This document shows, piece by piece, positions 1 through 8,393 of a DNA stretch of 64,000 bases. A model generated the notes under the pieces. It did no database searches. It had not been told where the DNA came from and was given only the letters and a program-made list of their open reading frames with translations. The DNA is taken from assembly GCA_964587815.1 (NCBI GenBank), contig CAZPMH010000001.1, forward strand, positions 1-64,000, read 5' to 3'. The DNA comes from UBA1672 sp964587815 (lineage in GTDB: Bacteria > Pseudomonadota > Alphaproteobacteria > Micavibrionales > Micavibrionaceae). Numbering within the stretch: position 1 is the first letter of the stretch; the number at the start of each line of letters is the position of its first letter. The translations under genes were made by a program, and so were the position numbers.

Positions 1-1868
1 ATGCCGATGAAGATGCCTTCTCTTCCGATCAGTGCGTCCCAGCCTTGGCGTACGCCGGCTTCAACGGCGACTTTAACGCTGTTATTTGCAGTCAAGCTTT
101 GGATATAGGCTTCATCTTGTTCGAAGAATAGATCGAGGCACGGGCAAGAAACTAAACGAACGTTTTTGCCTTTATTAGCGAAGTGTTCATATGCCTCATG
201 TGCGATTGAAACTTCTGAGCCGCTGGCGAAGAGTGTTATTTCGGGAGTATCGCTTGTTTCTTTCAGAATATAGGCGCCTTTTTCGGTCATATTTTCCTTA
301 CGATTTTCGCAAAGTGTAGGGATGCCTTGGCGTGTTAGGGCGAGTAAAGACGGCGCGGTTTCGTTCTTGATTGCCAGTTCCCAGCTTTCGGCTGTTTCGA
401 TGCCATCGCAGGGGCGGAACAAATAAGAATTCGGGATCGCACGAAGCGCGGCAAAATGCTCAACAGGCTGGTGTGTCGGGCCATCTTCACCCAAGCCGAT
501 GGAGTCGTGCGTTAAAACATGGATGACACGTTGTTTCATTAAGGCCGCCAAACGTATTGCAGGGCGTGAATAATCCGCGAATTGTAGAAACGTGCCAGCA
601 TAGGGAATGATACCGCCGTGGATTGTCATGCCGTTCATTGCCGCGGCCATGCCGTGTTCTCTTACGCCGTAATTGACGTAATTTCCGCCGTAATGATTCG
701 TGTCAAGAACAGTGGATGTGGCGACTTTTGTGTTGTTGGAGCCTGTTAAGTCAGCCGAACCACCGATTAATGCAGGAATAGCGGGGACGAGGGCTTCTAA
801 ACATGTGCCCGACGTTTTGCGTGTGGCATGTTTTGGTTTTTCTTCGGCGAAGTGTGCTTTTAATGTTTGAATTGTTTTCTCTAAGGCGGCGGTGTCGATT
901 TTTAGCGCGTCCATGTGGCTGACTGCTTCGCCGCGTGTTGTGTCGATGTTTCTCCAGAGTGATAGGATGTTATCGGGAATTTCAAACGGGCCGTGTTTCC
1001 AGCCTAAGTTTTGTTTTGCGCCTTTTAGCTCTTCATCGCCGAGTGGTGCGCCGTGTGAGGATGAGCTTCCTTCTTTTGTCGGTGCACCGAACCCGATTTT
1101 TGTTTTGCAGCAAATCAAACTCGGTTTCATTGATGTTTTGGCTTTGCCGATAGCAGCTTCGATTTGCTCGAAATTATGGCCGTCGACGGTGTCAACATCC
1201 CAACCGTAAGCCTCAAAGCGTTTTGCGGTGTCGTCAATGAATGTCAGATCGGTTTTTCCATCGATTGAAATGCCGTTATCATCGTAAAGGACAATTAAAC
1301 GGCTCAATTTTAGATGTCCTGCGAGTGAGCAGGCTTCGTGGCTTATGCCTTCCATCAGATCGCCATCGCTGGCAATAACATATGTATAGTGGTCAATAAC
1401 ATCATCGCCGTGGCGTGCATTTAGGTTACGCTCTGCGATGGCCATCCCAACTGCTGTAGATATCCCTTGCCCGAGTGGGCCTGTGGTTGTTTCGATGCCC
1501 GCATCATGTTCAATTTCGGGGTGTCCCGCCGTGATCGCACCGAGTTGGCGGAAATTCTTAATTTGCTCCAGCGTTAGTTTATCGTAGCCCGTTAGGTAAT
1601 TGAGCGCATAAAGGAGCATGGAGCCGTGGCCTGCGGATAAAACAAAGCGGTCGCGGTTTGGCCATTCGGGGGATTTCGGGGCGAATTTCAAAAACTTTGT
1701 GTAAAGAACGGTCGCAACATCTGCAATGCCCATCGGCATACCGGGGTGGCCTGAATTTGCCGCCTGAACCGCATCCATTGAGAGCGCGCGGATGGCATTG
1801 GACATATCTTTTAGATTTTCTTGGGTCAGAGGGGACATTCTCGGCGTTTCTGCGTTTGGGTTTGTCAT
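1..1868 (-). CDS. tkt: Transketolase, 3' part beyond the window
   Basis: Thiamine-diphosphate enzyme of the non-oxidative pentose phosphate pathway that moves two-carbon ketol units between sugar phosphates. I translated the reverse strand from the ATG at 1868. It reads MTNPNAETPR..., then the N-terminal ThDP domain with SGHPGMPMG (about 45), the GHGSMLLYAL stretch, GPLGQGIS, and the metal/ThDP-binding GDGDLMEG-like segment (here SDGDLMEG). The second domain has GVREHGMAAAMNG and HDSIGLGEDGPTHQP. About 622 residues are inside the window; the family is usually about 660-670 long, so only the end of the C-terminal domain is missing. No frameshift is seen. The gene is divergent from the zapA block, with a 278-bp gap. 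Identification is secure. Confidence 0.96.
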   Translation of the reverse strand, partial: MTNPNAETPRMSPLTQENLKDMSNAIRALSMDAVQAANSGHPGMPMGIADVATVLYTKFLKFAPKSPEWPNRDRFVLSAGHGSMLLYALNYLTGYDKLTLEQIKNFRQLGAITAGHPEIEHDAGIETTTGPLGQGISTAVGMAIAERNLNARHGDDVIDHYTYVIASDGDLMEGISHEACSLAGHLKLSRLIVLYDDNGISIDGKTDLTFIDDTAKRFEAYGWDVDTVDGHNFEQIEAAIGKAKTSMKPSLICCKTKIGFGAPTKEGSSSSHGAPLGDEELKGAKQNLGWKHGPFEIPDNILSLWRNIDTTRGEAVSHMDALKIDTAALEKTIQTLKAHFAEEKPKHATRKTSGTCLEALVPAIPALIGGSADLTGSNNTKVATSTVLDTNHYGGNYVNYGVREHGMAAAMNGMTIHGGIIPYAGTFLQFADYSRPAIRLAALMKQRVIHVLTHDSIGLGEDGPTHQPVEHFAALRAIPNSYLFRPCDGIETAESWELAIKNETAPSLLALTRQGIPTLCENRKENMTEKGAYILKETSDTPEITLFASGSEVSIAHEAYEHFANKGKNVRLVSCPCLDLFFEQDEAYIQSLTANNSVKVAVEAGVRQGWDALIGREGIFIG

Positions 1869-1923
1869 TGTTACTCCCTCAATAAATGGTCGTGCTTATT
1901 TGCATATCATGAAATTCGCACAC

Positions 1924-1952
1924 ACAATGCAATGTGTTGTCTTTCAGGTCAA
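1924..1952 (-). promoter_or_regulatory. Candidate sigma-70 promoter for tkt
   Basis: On the minus strand TTGACC (1952-1947) is followed by a 17-base spacer and CATTGT (1929-1924). It lies about 60 bases upstream of the tkt start. The -35 is good and the -10 is weak. This is inference from motif match only. Confidence 0.35.
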
Positions 1953-2053
1953 GCCCTTAGCGCGTGTCGGTTGGTATAATTTTCATGTATTCCCGCGTGT
2001 ATGACGTTTTTATAATATGTTGGGGCTAAAATGCGGAAAAGCCTGAACTGTGC

Positions 2054-2081
2054 TTGACCCGAACGCTGCATGTTTCATAAT
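2054..2081 (+). promoter_or_regulatory. Candidate sigma-70 promoter for the zapA block
   Basis: TTGACC (2054-2059), a 16-base spacer and CATAAT (2076-2081) lie about 65 bases before the first plus-strand gene. Both hexamers match the consensus at five of six positions. The 1869-2146 gap between divergent tkt and this block otherwise shows nothing I can name. Confidence 0.45.
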
Positions 2082-2146
2082 GGAAGACATAGTCAATAAA
2101 GCGTTCGCTTTTGTTTTATCACTGTTTTGTAAGCATAGGTTTTTTT

Positions 2147-2353
2147 ATGTCCACTATTGATACTTCACCTCTCCAATCTTCTTTAGAACGTCTGAATAAT
2201 GCCGTTGAAACTTTGGATATTTCTTTGAATGATGTTTCCCAGTTGCATGAAGGTGTGCAGCAAGCGGAGAATGTTGTTGACGTGGATTTTATGGCGAAAC
2301 GGTTGGACCGCGCGATTGAGACTGTAGAAAATTTACTGTCGGAAGGAGAATAA
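2147..2353 (+). CDS. Small coiled-coil protein upstream of zapA (DUF4164-like)
   Basis: A 68-residue soluble, acidic protein without signal peptide or membrane segment. It is rich in heptad-like Leu/Val spacing (SSLERLNNAVETLDISL, MAKRLDRAIETVENLL), which suggests a short coiled coil. I chose the ATG at 2147; an in-frame TTG at 2111 would add 12 hydrophobic-looking residues that do not fit the rest. It ends three bases before zapA, so the two are surely co-transcribed. Small coiled-coil proteins of the DUF4164 type commonly precede zapA in alphaproteobacteria, so a role around FtsZ/ZapA is a reasonable inference. The family assignment rests on position and composition, not on a diagnostic motif. 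Confidence 0.7.
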   Translation: MSTIDTSPLQSSLERLNNAVETLDISLNDVSQLHEGVQQAENVVDVDFMAKRLDRAIETVENLLSEGE

Positions 2354-2356
2354 GAT

Positions 2357-2722
2357 ATGTCAGAAGTTACGCTGAAAATTAATCAACGCGGATATAGCAT
2401 GTCTTGTGACCCGGGGCAGGAAGAGCGTCTTGAGGCTTTGAGTGATTTTGTGAATTCACGCCTTAGTGACATTGAGAATTCCGGTGCAGCGAAGGCGGAG
2501 AATCATTTGCTTGTTCTGACGTCATTGGTGCTTGCTGATGAAGTTTTTGAACTTCGTGATGAGGTGGCAGCGCTGAATCAGGCCTTAGCGGAAAATTCCG
2601 CTACGCCATATAACGCGCCACAATATGATGAGAACGACGTCGCGAAAGTGATTGATCATCTCTCTTCGAAGATTGAGCATATTACGGCGCAGTTGAAGCG
2701 TGCGGAGAGTAAAGCGGCTTAG
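2357..2722 (+). CDS. zapA: Cell division protein ZapA
   Basis: ZapA binds and bundles FtsZ at the division ring. The 121-residue product opens with the typical ZapA N-terminal beta segment (VTLKINQRGYSMSCDPGQEERLEALSDF split by the usual G-Y-x-L-x-C-like pattern). It continues into a long helical C-terminal half, with heptads through residues 45-118, consistent with the antiparallel coiled coil of the family. It follows the coiled-coil gene by three bases and is followed by 6S RNA and 5-FCL. The zapA-ssrS-ygfA order is conserved from E. coli to alphaproteobacteria, which supports all three calls. Confidence 0.9.
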   Translation: MSEVTLKINQRGYSMSCDPGQEERLEALSDFVNSRLSDIENSGAAKAENHLLVLTSLVLADEVFELRDEVAALNQALAENSATPYNAPQYDENDVAKVIDHLSSKIEHITAQLKRAESKAA

Positions 2723-2780
2723 TATCAGTCTCATTGTCAAACTTTTGATATTGAATCCTCGTAATTTTATAAATCTATGG

Positions 2781-2786
2781 TATAAA
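2781..2786 (+). promoter_or_regulatory. Candidate -10 element of the 6S RNA promoter
   Basis: TATAAA at 2781-2786 lies seven bases before the first base of the 6S closing stem (2793). No convincing -35 is seen at the right distance; TTGATA at 2745-2750 is too far. Weak, positional evidence. Confidence 0.35.
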
Positions 2787-2792
2787 CCGCGT

Positions 2793-2963
2793 GTGCTGCG
2801 GAGTGCGTGCATGCGCCCTTATCTCGGTGGTCGATGCTTTTCGCATAGGGAGCTGTCCCTGATCTTGTCCAATCGGTTCGCCCGGGGGGCTTGGTTATTA
2901 ACGGCACCCACCTGACTTTCAGGACCCCGCGAAGATACTATACGCACACGGCTCTCGCGGCAC
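2793..2963 (+). ncRNA. ssrS: 6S RNA
   Basis: 6S RNA imitates an open promoter and binds the sigma-70 RNA polymerase holoenzyme, mainly in stationary phase. No protein gene fits the 263-base gap between zapA and 5-FCL. The gap holds a GC-rich, folded-looking segment whose ends pair: GTGCTGCGG (2793-2801) with TCGCGGCAC (2955-2963), nine pairs including two G-U. The interior has the expected long interrupted stem with a central open region. The position between zapA and the ygfA homologue is the conserved ssrS site. A covariance-model search would settle it; the ends are estimated from the closing stem. Confidence 0.82.
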
Positions 2964-2985
2964 ATATTTTAGGGTTTAGGCAATA

Positions 2986-3564
2986 ATGAGCATTCAAAAA
3001 CAAGCATTAAGAGCAGAGGCAAGACGCGCGCGCAGCATGATGTCGTTAGATGCTGATGCGCAAAAAGCGTTTGTTGATTTGTTCTTAAAGCATATTGATC
3101 CGAAGGAAGGCGACATTGTCGCCGTGTACTGGCCGATTGGGCGTGAGTTTGATACACATATTCTGGTTGAAGAGTTATGGGCGAAAGATGTGACGGTTGC
3201 TTTGCCCGTTATGCAAAAAGGCGAGCGTGTTATGCGTTTTGCGGAATATACGCAAAAGACAGAGCTTGAAGCTTGGCAGCACGATATATTGCAACCTGTT
3301 GTGGGTGGTGACAGCGATTTTATTGTTCCCACTATCGTTGTTGTACCGTTGCTGGCGTTTGATCGGCGTGGGCATCGTTTAGGCTATGGTGGCGGATATT
3401 ACGATGCGACGCTGGAGGCTTTGAAAACCGAGCGGGATGTTTTGGCTGTCGGTGTCGGGTATGCGCAACAAGCGTGTTTGTTCAATCTGCCTGTTGAGGA
3501 GCACGATATTGCGCTTGATTGGATTATCACGGAACAATCAGCGCAGAATTTTATTGAGGACTAG
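2986..3564 (+). CDS. ygfA: 5-formyltetrahydrofolate cyclo-ligase
   Basis: Converts 5-formyl-THF to 5,10-methenyl-THF with ATP, returning stored folate to one-carbon metabolism. The protein is 192 residues, normal for the family. The N-terminal basic helix (KQALRAEARRARSMM) is present, as are YWPIGREFDT (about 45-55) and the C-terminal nucleotide-binding signature LLAFDRRGHRLGYGGGYYD (about 123-141). The start ATG follows AGGG/TAGG a few bases upstream. It directly follows 6S RNA, as in many proteobacteria. The stop lies three bases before the ymdB-like gene. Confidence 0.93.
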   Translation: MSIQKQALRAEARRARSMMSLDADAQKAFVDLFLKHIDPKEGDIVAVYWPIGREFDTHILVEELWAKDVTVALPVMQKGERVMRFAEYTQKTELEAWQHDILQPVVGGDSDFIVPTIVVVPLLAFDRRGHRLGYGGGYYDATLEALKTERDVLAVGVGYAQQACLFNLPVEEHDIALDWIITEQSAQNFIED

Positions 3565-3567
3565 AGT

Positions 3568-4386
3568 ATGAAAATTTTATTTATCGGCGATGTTATGGGG
3601 CGTGCAGGACGAGAGGCTTTACAAACGCATTTGCCGCAGGTGAAAAATAAGCTGAACCCTGATGTTACGATTGTGAATGGAGAGAACGCCGCCCATGGGC
3701 GCGGGATTACGGAGAAGATCTGCAATGAACTGTATGGCTATGGGGCAGATGTTATTACTACTGGGAATCATGTTTGGGATCAGCGCGAGATTTTGAAATA
3801 TATTCAGCGCGATGAGAAATTGTTGCGGCCTGCGAATTATCCTGAGCCGTCAACGCCAGGGAATGGTCTCTATCTGCATGAGCTTATGGATGGGCGTAAA
3901 ATTCTGGTTGTGAATATGATGTGCCGTTTGTTTATGGACACGCTGGATGATCCGTTTGCGAAGATGGAGAGCATACTTGCGGATTACAAGTTGGGTCACA
4001 ATTGCGATGCGATTTTTGTGGATTTGCATGGAGAGACGACCTCTGAAAAAATGTCTTTCGGTCATCATTTTGCAGGGCGTGTTTCCGCTGTGGTTGGTAC
4101 GCACACGCATGTTCCGACAGCAGATTCGCACGTGATGAGTGGCGGCACGGCCTATATGAGTGATGCAGGCATGAGCGGTGATTATGACAGTGTGATCGGT
4201 GTTCAGAAGCATACGGCGATCCATCGTTTTGTGAAAAAAACCCCGGGCGAGCATTTTATTCCCGCGAGTGAGAATAAGATGATGTGTGGTGCGTTTATTA
4301 TAACGAGCGATCATACAGGCAAAGCAAAATCGATTGCGCCCGTTCGCGTCGGTGATGTGTTGAGCGAAACCCTTCCTGAGGTTTAA
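3568..4386 (+). CDS. YmdB-type calcineurin-like metallophosphoesterase (TIGR00282 family)
   Basis: A 272-residue protein that begins MKILFIGDVMGRAGREAL and carries NGENAAHGRGIT (about 38-49), TGNHVWDQ (about 71-78), VDLHGETTSEK (about 150) and GTHTHVPTAD (about 177-186). These are the Asp, Asn, His and Glu metal ligands of the YmdB phosphodiesterases. In Bacillus and Deinococcus the family acts on cyclic nucleotides; the substrate here is not known. It is cytoplasmic, with no signal peptide. It lies three bases after the 5-FCL gene, an association common in alphaproteobacteria. Confidence 0.9.
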   Translation: MKILFIGDVMGRAGREALQTHLPQVKNKLNPDVTIVNGENAAHGRGITEKICNELYGYGADVITTGNHVWDQREILKYIQRDEKLLRPANYPEPSTPGNGLYLHELMDGRKILVVNMMCRLFMDTLDDPFAKMESILADYKLGHNCDAIFVDLHGETTSEKMSFGHHFAGRVSAVVGTHTHVPTADSHVMSGGTAYMSDAGMSGDYDSVIGVQKHTAIHRFVKKTPGEHFIPASENKMMCGAFIITSDHTGKAKSIAPVRVGDVLSETLPEV

Positions 4387-4456
4387 AGGGTTTAATTTAT
4401 CAATTCCTCTTACTATACTCATTTATCAATATTCTTAAGTACGAAAGACAAACATC

Positions 4457-5212
4457 ATGGCTGGTCATTCCAAATGGGCGAATATCAAACATAAAAAGGG
4501 TAAGGCAGATGCGCAGCGCGCAAAGCTATTCTCTAAATTAGGGCGTGAAATTTACGTTGCCGCAAAACTTGGCGGTGGTGACCCTGATATGAATCCGCGG
4601 CTTCGTTTGGCGATTGCAACTGCGCGTGGGCAATCTATGCCGAAGGATGGGATTGAGAAGAATATCCAAAAGGCCATTGGCGGTGGTGAAGGTGAAGATT
4701 ACGAAGAAATGCGCTATGAGGGCTATGGCGTCGGCGGTGTTGCGATGATTGTTGAGGCGTTGACCGATAATAAGAATCGTACGGCGGCTGAGGTTCGGGC
4801 GGCCTTTACAAAAGGCGGCGGTAATTTGGGTGAAACGGGCTGTGTTAATTTCATGTTTGATCGCATGGGGGAGGTTGTGTACCTCGCCGATAAAGCGAGT
4901 GCGGAAGAGATGTTTGAGCTCGCGCTTGAGGCTGGCGCATCGAACGTTGAGAGCAATAATGACGAGCATGAGGTTTTGTGTGAGGCAGAAGATTTTGCGA
5001 CTGTGCGTGATGCTTTGGAAGCGAAGCTGGGGGAGCCGGAGCGTCAGGGATTGATTTGGAAGCCGAATGTGACTACGCCTGTTGATGAGGAGCAGGCGGC
5101 GTCGATTTTAAAGCTGATTGACTTGCTCGAAGATAATGACGATGTGCAAAATGTCACCGCGAATTTCGATGTGAGCGATGAGATCATGGAAAAACTTATG
5201 GCGGCGGAATAA
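4457..5212 (+). CDS. yebC: YebC/PmpR family protein
   Basis: Family members are described as DNA-binding regulators and, more recently, as factors that relieve ribosome stalling. The product is 251 residues, of normal length, starting with the diagnostic MAGHSKWANIKHKKGKAD. It continues with FSKLGREI, NPRLRLAI, MPKDGIEKNIQKA and the glycine-rich segments of the central domain. The ATG at 4457 is the only sensible start. In alphaproteobacteria yebC usually precedes ruvC, as here, with one small membrane-protein gene inserted between them. A 70-base gap separates it from ymdB and may hold its promoter, though I see no strong hexamers. Confidence 0.95.
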   Translation: MAGHSKWANIKHKKGKADAQRAKLFSKLGREIYVAAKLGGGDPDMNPRLRLAIATARGQSMPKDGIEKNIQKAIGGGEGEDYEEMRYEGYGVGGVAMIVEALTDNKNRTAAEVRAAFTKGGGNLGETGCVNFMFDRMGEVVYLADKASAEEMFELALEAGASNVESNNDEHEVLCEAEDFATVRDALEAKLGEPERQGLIWKPNVTTPVDEEQAASILKLIDLLEDNDDVQNVTANFDVSDEIMEKLMAAE

Positions 5213-5222
5213 TTCGGGTCAG

Positions 5223-5705
5223 ATGCTAAAAAAAGCCTATAAATTTTTTCTGATTGTTGGTTTTTTTGAGCTGTTTGTTGTTTATACAATTTTTTTGATT
5301 ATTGGGGTTATATCCCTGTTTCCTTATAATGTTCTCTTTGTTGTAACAGCGATCGCTGGATTTTTCGGGCTTGTGAGTTTCTTTGCTGGTGGAGAAAATT
5401 TACAACAAAGAAGAAAAACTATATTTCTTCTTATTCTTTATGTTTTCGCTTTTTTATCTTTTATTGTTCTATCTTTTACAGCCCCGTTAAGCTGGGTTTT
5501 ACCTTTAGGCCCCCCAGTCGCGTACAGAAATTTCTGTTTTATAACATGTATGCCAACGCATTCATTATCAGAGGCACTTGAATATTTAGCGTTCTTTGTT
5601 TTATTTGCATTTGCTCCTTGTTTGCTGTTTTTAGATGCATGTAAACAGTTGAAACAAGCCTTATATTTTTCTCGTCAGAAAGATATCTCGGAGGAGAGCA
5701 TATGA
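5223..5705 (+). CDS. Hypothetical four-helix membrane protein
   Basis: A 160-residue protein of unrecognised family. Hydrophobic stretches at about residues 8-30, 35-57, 67-90 and 118-138 suggest four transmembrane helices. Helix-flanking charges (KK near the N-terminus, RRK around 63-65, KQLK near 142) leave both ends probably in the cytoplasm. I started it at the ATG at 5223, ten bases after the yebC stop; an upstream in-frame ATG at 5178 lies inside yebC. Its stop overlaps the ruvC start (ATGA), and the ruvC ribosome site GGAGGAG lies inside its last codons, so it is translationally tied to ruvC. Its codons are more AT-rich than those of its neighbours. No function is proposed. Confidence 0.72.
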   Translation: MLKKAYKFFLIVGFFELFVVYTIFLIIGVISLFPYNVLFVVTAIAGFFGLVSFFAGGENLQQRRKTIFLLILYVFAFLSFIVLSFTAPLSWVLPLGPPVAYRNFCFITCMPTHSLSEALEYLAFFVLFAFAPCLLFLDACKQLKQALYFSRQKDISEESI

Positions 5706-6178
5706 AAATTCTTGGGATTGATCCGGGTTTACGTAAAACGGGGTGGGGTGTTATTGAGTATAAGGGCAACGCGTTGCGATATGTTGCGTGCGGGTTGATT
5801 AAATCTGATGCGAAACGGGATTTGTCAGAACGACTGGCACAGCTTCATCACGGGATTATTGCGGTTATGGATGAATGGCAGCCTGAAGAAGCTGCGGTGG
5901 AGGAGACATTCGTCAATAAAAACCCGAAAAGTACGCTGAAATTAGGGCAGGCGCGCGGGGCTTTACTTACTGTTCCTGCGCTTAAAGGCATTTCGGTGGC
6001 GGAATATGCAACCAATAAAATCAAAAAATCCGTCGTTGGTGCGGGGCATGCGGATAAAAACCAGATCGGCATGATGGTGAAAATGCTGCTCCCTGCCTGT
6101 GGAGAGATTGGCGAGGATGAGGCCGACGCGCTTGCAGTTGCGATCACACACGCGCATTATAGAAATGTTAAATCTTAA
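5702..6178 (+). CDS. ruvC: Holliday junction endonuclease RuvC
   Basis: Resolves four-way DNA junctions with RuvAB. The product is 158 residues and opens with MKILGIDPGLRKTGWG. The acidic catalytic set is visible: D7, E67/E68 in AAVEETF, and D139/D142 in EDEADALAVA. The start is set by GGAGGAG six bases before the ATG at 5702, overlapping the stop of the upstream gene. It forms a tight operon with ruvA and ruvB. Confidence 0.97.
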   Translation: MKILGIDPGLRKTGWGVIEYKGNALRYVACGLIKSDAKRDLSERLAQLHHGIIAVMDEWQPEEAAVEETFVNKNPKSTLKLGQARGALLTVPALKGISVAEYATNKIKKSVVGAGHADKNQIGMMVKMLLPACGEIGEDEADALAVAITHAHYRNVKS

Positions 6179-6199
6179 AAACTGCGTGGCGCTTATCTT

Positions 6200-6832
6200 A
6201 TGATTGGTAAATTATCCGGTATTATTGATTCCTTTGATACACAACATTTAATTTTGGATGTTGGTGGTGTTGGTTACGTTATTCATGCGAGTAGCCGCAC
6301 TTTATCTTCTATCGGGCAGGTTGGGGATGCTGTTTCGGTTTTGATTATTACGAATGTTCGCGAGGATGCGATTACGCTTTACGGTTTTTCTGATGCGATT
6401 GAAAAAGAATGGTTCTCGATTTTAACCTCGGTTCAGGGTGTTGGTGCGAAGGCTGGTATGTCTATTTTGGCCGCGTGCCCTGCTGATCAGCTTGGGTTTA
6501 TTATAGCTTCCCAAGATAAGGCGGCGTTGACGCGTGCGGATGGTGTGGGGCCGAAACTGGCAGCGCGGATTTTGACCGAACTCAAAGACAAGGCCGCGAA
6601 GATGGATATTAGTGTTGCGGCAAAGCCTTCCGCCGATAGTGGTGTAACAGTTACGAATGCGGCGCAAGCGATTGATGCCGGGCTTGATCAGGATGCGGTT
6701 TCTGCGCTCACGAATTTGGGCTATGCGTCATCTGATGCGTATCGCGCCGTGATGGCAGCGAAGGGTAAGGCGAATGATAATGCCGATCTGCAGTCTCTTA
6801 TCCGCCTTGCATTGCAGGAGTTAAGCGCGTGA
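6200..6832 (+). CDS. ruvA: Holliday junction branch-migration protein RuvA
   Basis: RuvA binds the four-way junction and loads the RuvB motor. It is 210 residues, starting MIGKLSGIIDSF, with the N-terminal OB fold (residues 1-62). The two helix-hairpin-helix segments follow: LTSVQGVGAKAGMSIL at about 73-88, and ADGVGPKLAARILTELKDK at about 108-126. A flexible linker and a RuvB-binding C-terminal domain with ALTNLGYASSDAY complete it. It sits 21 bases after ruvC and overlaps the ruvB start. Confidence 0.96.
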   Translation: MIGKLSGIIDSFDTQHLILDVGGVGYVIHASSRTLSSIGQVGDAVSVLIITNVREDAITLYGFSDAIEKEWFSILTSVQGVGAKAGMSILAACPADQLGFIIASQDKAALTRADGVGPKLAARILTELKDKAAKMDISVAAKPSADSGVTVTNAAQAIDAGLDQDAVSALTNLGYASSDAYRAVMAAKGKANDNADLQSLIRLALQELSA

Positions 6833-7875
6833 GTGAAGCCGTTAAAAACGTAGAGCTGGAGCGTGAATCGTTGACAGAAGATAAAAGTGCGGAAGGCGCA
6901 CTTCGTCCGCTTTCTTTGGATGAATTTATCGGGCAGAAAGAATTACGTGAGAATTTAAACATTTTTATTCAAGCGGCGCGGGCGCGTAGTGATGCGATGG
7001 ACCATGTGTTGTTTTTTGGCCCGCCAGGGTTAGGGAAGACGACATTGGCGCAAATTGTGGCGCAGGAATTGGGGGTAGGATTCCGTGCGACATCGGGGCC
7101 GGTGATTGCGAAGTCGGGTGATTTAGCCGCTATTCTTACAAATTTACAGCCTCATGATGTGTTGTTTATTGACGAGATACATCGGCTTAATCCTGCGGTT
7201 GAAGAAATTCTTTACCCTGCGATGGAAGATCGAAAGCTGGATTTGATTATTGGGGAAGGGCCTGCGGCGCGATCAGTTCAGATTGATCTTGCGCCGTTTA
7301 CATTGGTGGGGGCAACAACGCGGAGTGGCTTATTGACCAACCCGTTGCGTGATCGCTTCGGCATTCCGTTGCGTTTGGATTTTTATACGGCGGAAGAATT
7401 GGCTCTGATTGTTGCGCGTACGGCGCGATTGCTTGATATGCGCTTGTCTGATGATGGCGCGCTGGAGATTGCCAAGCGCTCTCGTGGGACGCCTCGTATT
7501 GCAGGACGTTTAACCCGCCGTGTGCGTGATTTCTTTGATGCATCAGGTTTGCAGCAGGCAGATACGACGCTTGTTGATAATGCGCTCGGGCGGCTGGATG
7601 TTGACGGGGCGGGGCTGGATTCGATGGATCGGCGGTATATGCGTTGTATCGCAGAGAATTATGATGGTGGTCCTGTTGGTGTTGAGACTTTGGCGGCGGC
7701 ATTATCAGAGCAGCGCGACATGATTGAGGATGTGATTGAGCCGTATCTTATGCAGCAAGGTTTGGTTCAGCGGACACCGCGCGGGCGCATGATATCGGCA
7801 AAGGGTTACACATATTTAGGGATTGCGCCGAAAGTTGCGCCTGCACAAGCATCGCTGTTAGAGGATGAGGATTAA
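6829..7875 (+). CDS. ruvB: Holliday junction branch-migration ATPase RuvB
   Basis: AAA+ motor that drives branch migration with RuvA. It is 348 residues, with LDEFIGQKEL, Walker A GPPGLGKT (64-71), Walker B FIDEIHRL (113-120), sensor/arginine segments (GATTRSG, LRDRFG) and the C-terminal winged helix (RTPRGRMIS). Translation starts at GTG 6829, overlapping the ruvA stop (GTGA); GCAGGAG lies seven bases upstream and supports this start. ybgC follows five bases after the stop. Confidence 0.96.
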   Translation: MSEAVKNVELERESLTEDKSAEGALRPLSLDEFIGQKELRENLNIFIQAARARSDAMDHVLFFGPPGLGKTTLAQIVAQELGVGFRATSGPVIAKSGDLAAILTNLQPHDVLFIDEIHRLNPAVEEILYPAMEDRKLDLIIGEGPAARSVQIDLAPFTLVGATTRSGLLTNPLRDRFGIPLRLDFYTAEELALIVARTARLLDMRLSDDGALEIAKRSRGTPRIAGRLTRRVRDFFDASGLQQADTTLVDNALGRLDVDGAGLDSMDRRYMRCIAENYDGGPVGVETLAAALSEQRDMIEDVIEPYLMQQGLVQRTPRGRMISAKGYTYLGIAPKVAPAQASLLEDED

Positions 7876-7880
7876 AACAT

Positions 7881-8294
7881 ATGAAGCACGAAATCGATAT
7901 CCGTGTTTATTACGAAGATACGGATGCAGGCGGCATTGTTTATCACGCGCAATATCTGAATTTCGCTGAGCGTGGACGTACAGAGTTTTTGAGGCATGTC
8001 GGCTTTCAAAACAGTGACGTTCATAATGGTGTCGGCGTTATGTTTGTCGTGCGTCATATTGATATTAATTACCTGAAAACAGCCGGGTTGGACGATCTTC
8101 TTGTTTTAGAAACCACGATTACTGAGATCAAAAATTCCAGCTTTCTAATGCAGCAACGAGTTTTGCGGGACGGACAATTGGTCGCGGACATGAAGGTTGT
8201 TTTGGTTTGTGTTGATACAAAGACATATAAGCCGACACGTTTGCCTGAAAACATTAAGCAAGCATTTCAAAAATTTCAGGAAAGTGCGGTTTAG
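7881..8294 (+). CDS. ybgC: YbgC-type acyl-CoA thioesterase of the Tol-Pal cluster
   Basis: Hot-dog fold thioesterase acting on short-chain acyl-CoA or acyl-ACP; its exact role beside Tol-Pal is unsettled. The 137-residue product has the catalytic region VYYEDTDAGGIVYHAQYLNF (about 9-28) with the Asp in DTDAGG and the following His. It is typical in length. It begins five bases after ruvB and leads into tolQ after a 99-base gap, the usual ybgC-tolQRAB order. Confidence 0.93.
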   Translation: MKHEIDIRVYYEDTDAGGIVYHAQYLNFAERGRTEFLRHVGFQNSDVHNGVGVMFVVRHIDINYLKTAGLDDLLVLETTITEIKNSSFLMQQRVLRDGQLVADMKVVLVCVDTKTYKPTRLPENIKQAFQKFQESAV

Positions 8295-8313
8295 GTTTAC
8301 ATCCGTTCATCAA

Positions 8314-8339
8314 CAGATTAATTTAATTAAAATAATCTG
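8314..8339. repeat. Inverted repeat in the ybgC-tolQ gap
   Basis: CAGATTA (8314-8320) and TAATCTG (8333-8339) are perfect complements around a 12-base AT loop. There is no T-run on either side, so it is not an intrinsic terminator. It could be an RNA hairpin that protects or separates the tolQ message, or an operator. The sequence shows only the symmetry. Confidence 0.3.
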
Positions 8340-8393
8340 CAAAGGATTGTCTGACTGCGCTCGTCATATCATCAAGGATAAGGAAAAAACCGT

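Noticed and set aside
3850..4422. 190-residue open frame antisense to the ymdB-like gene
   Set aside because: Low-complexity His/Arg-rich translation, no ribosome site, and complete overlap with a well-conserved gene.
8314..8339. Intrinsic terminator between ybgC and tolQ
   Set aside because: Seven-pair AT-rich stem with a large loop and no T-run on either side.
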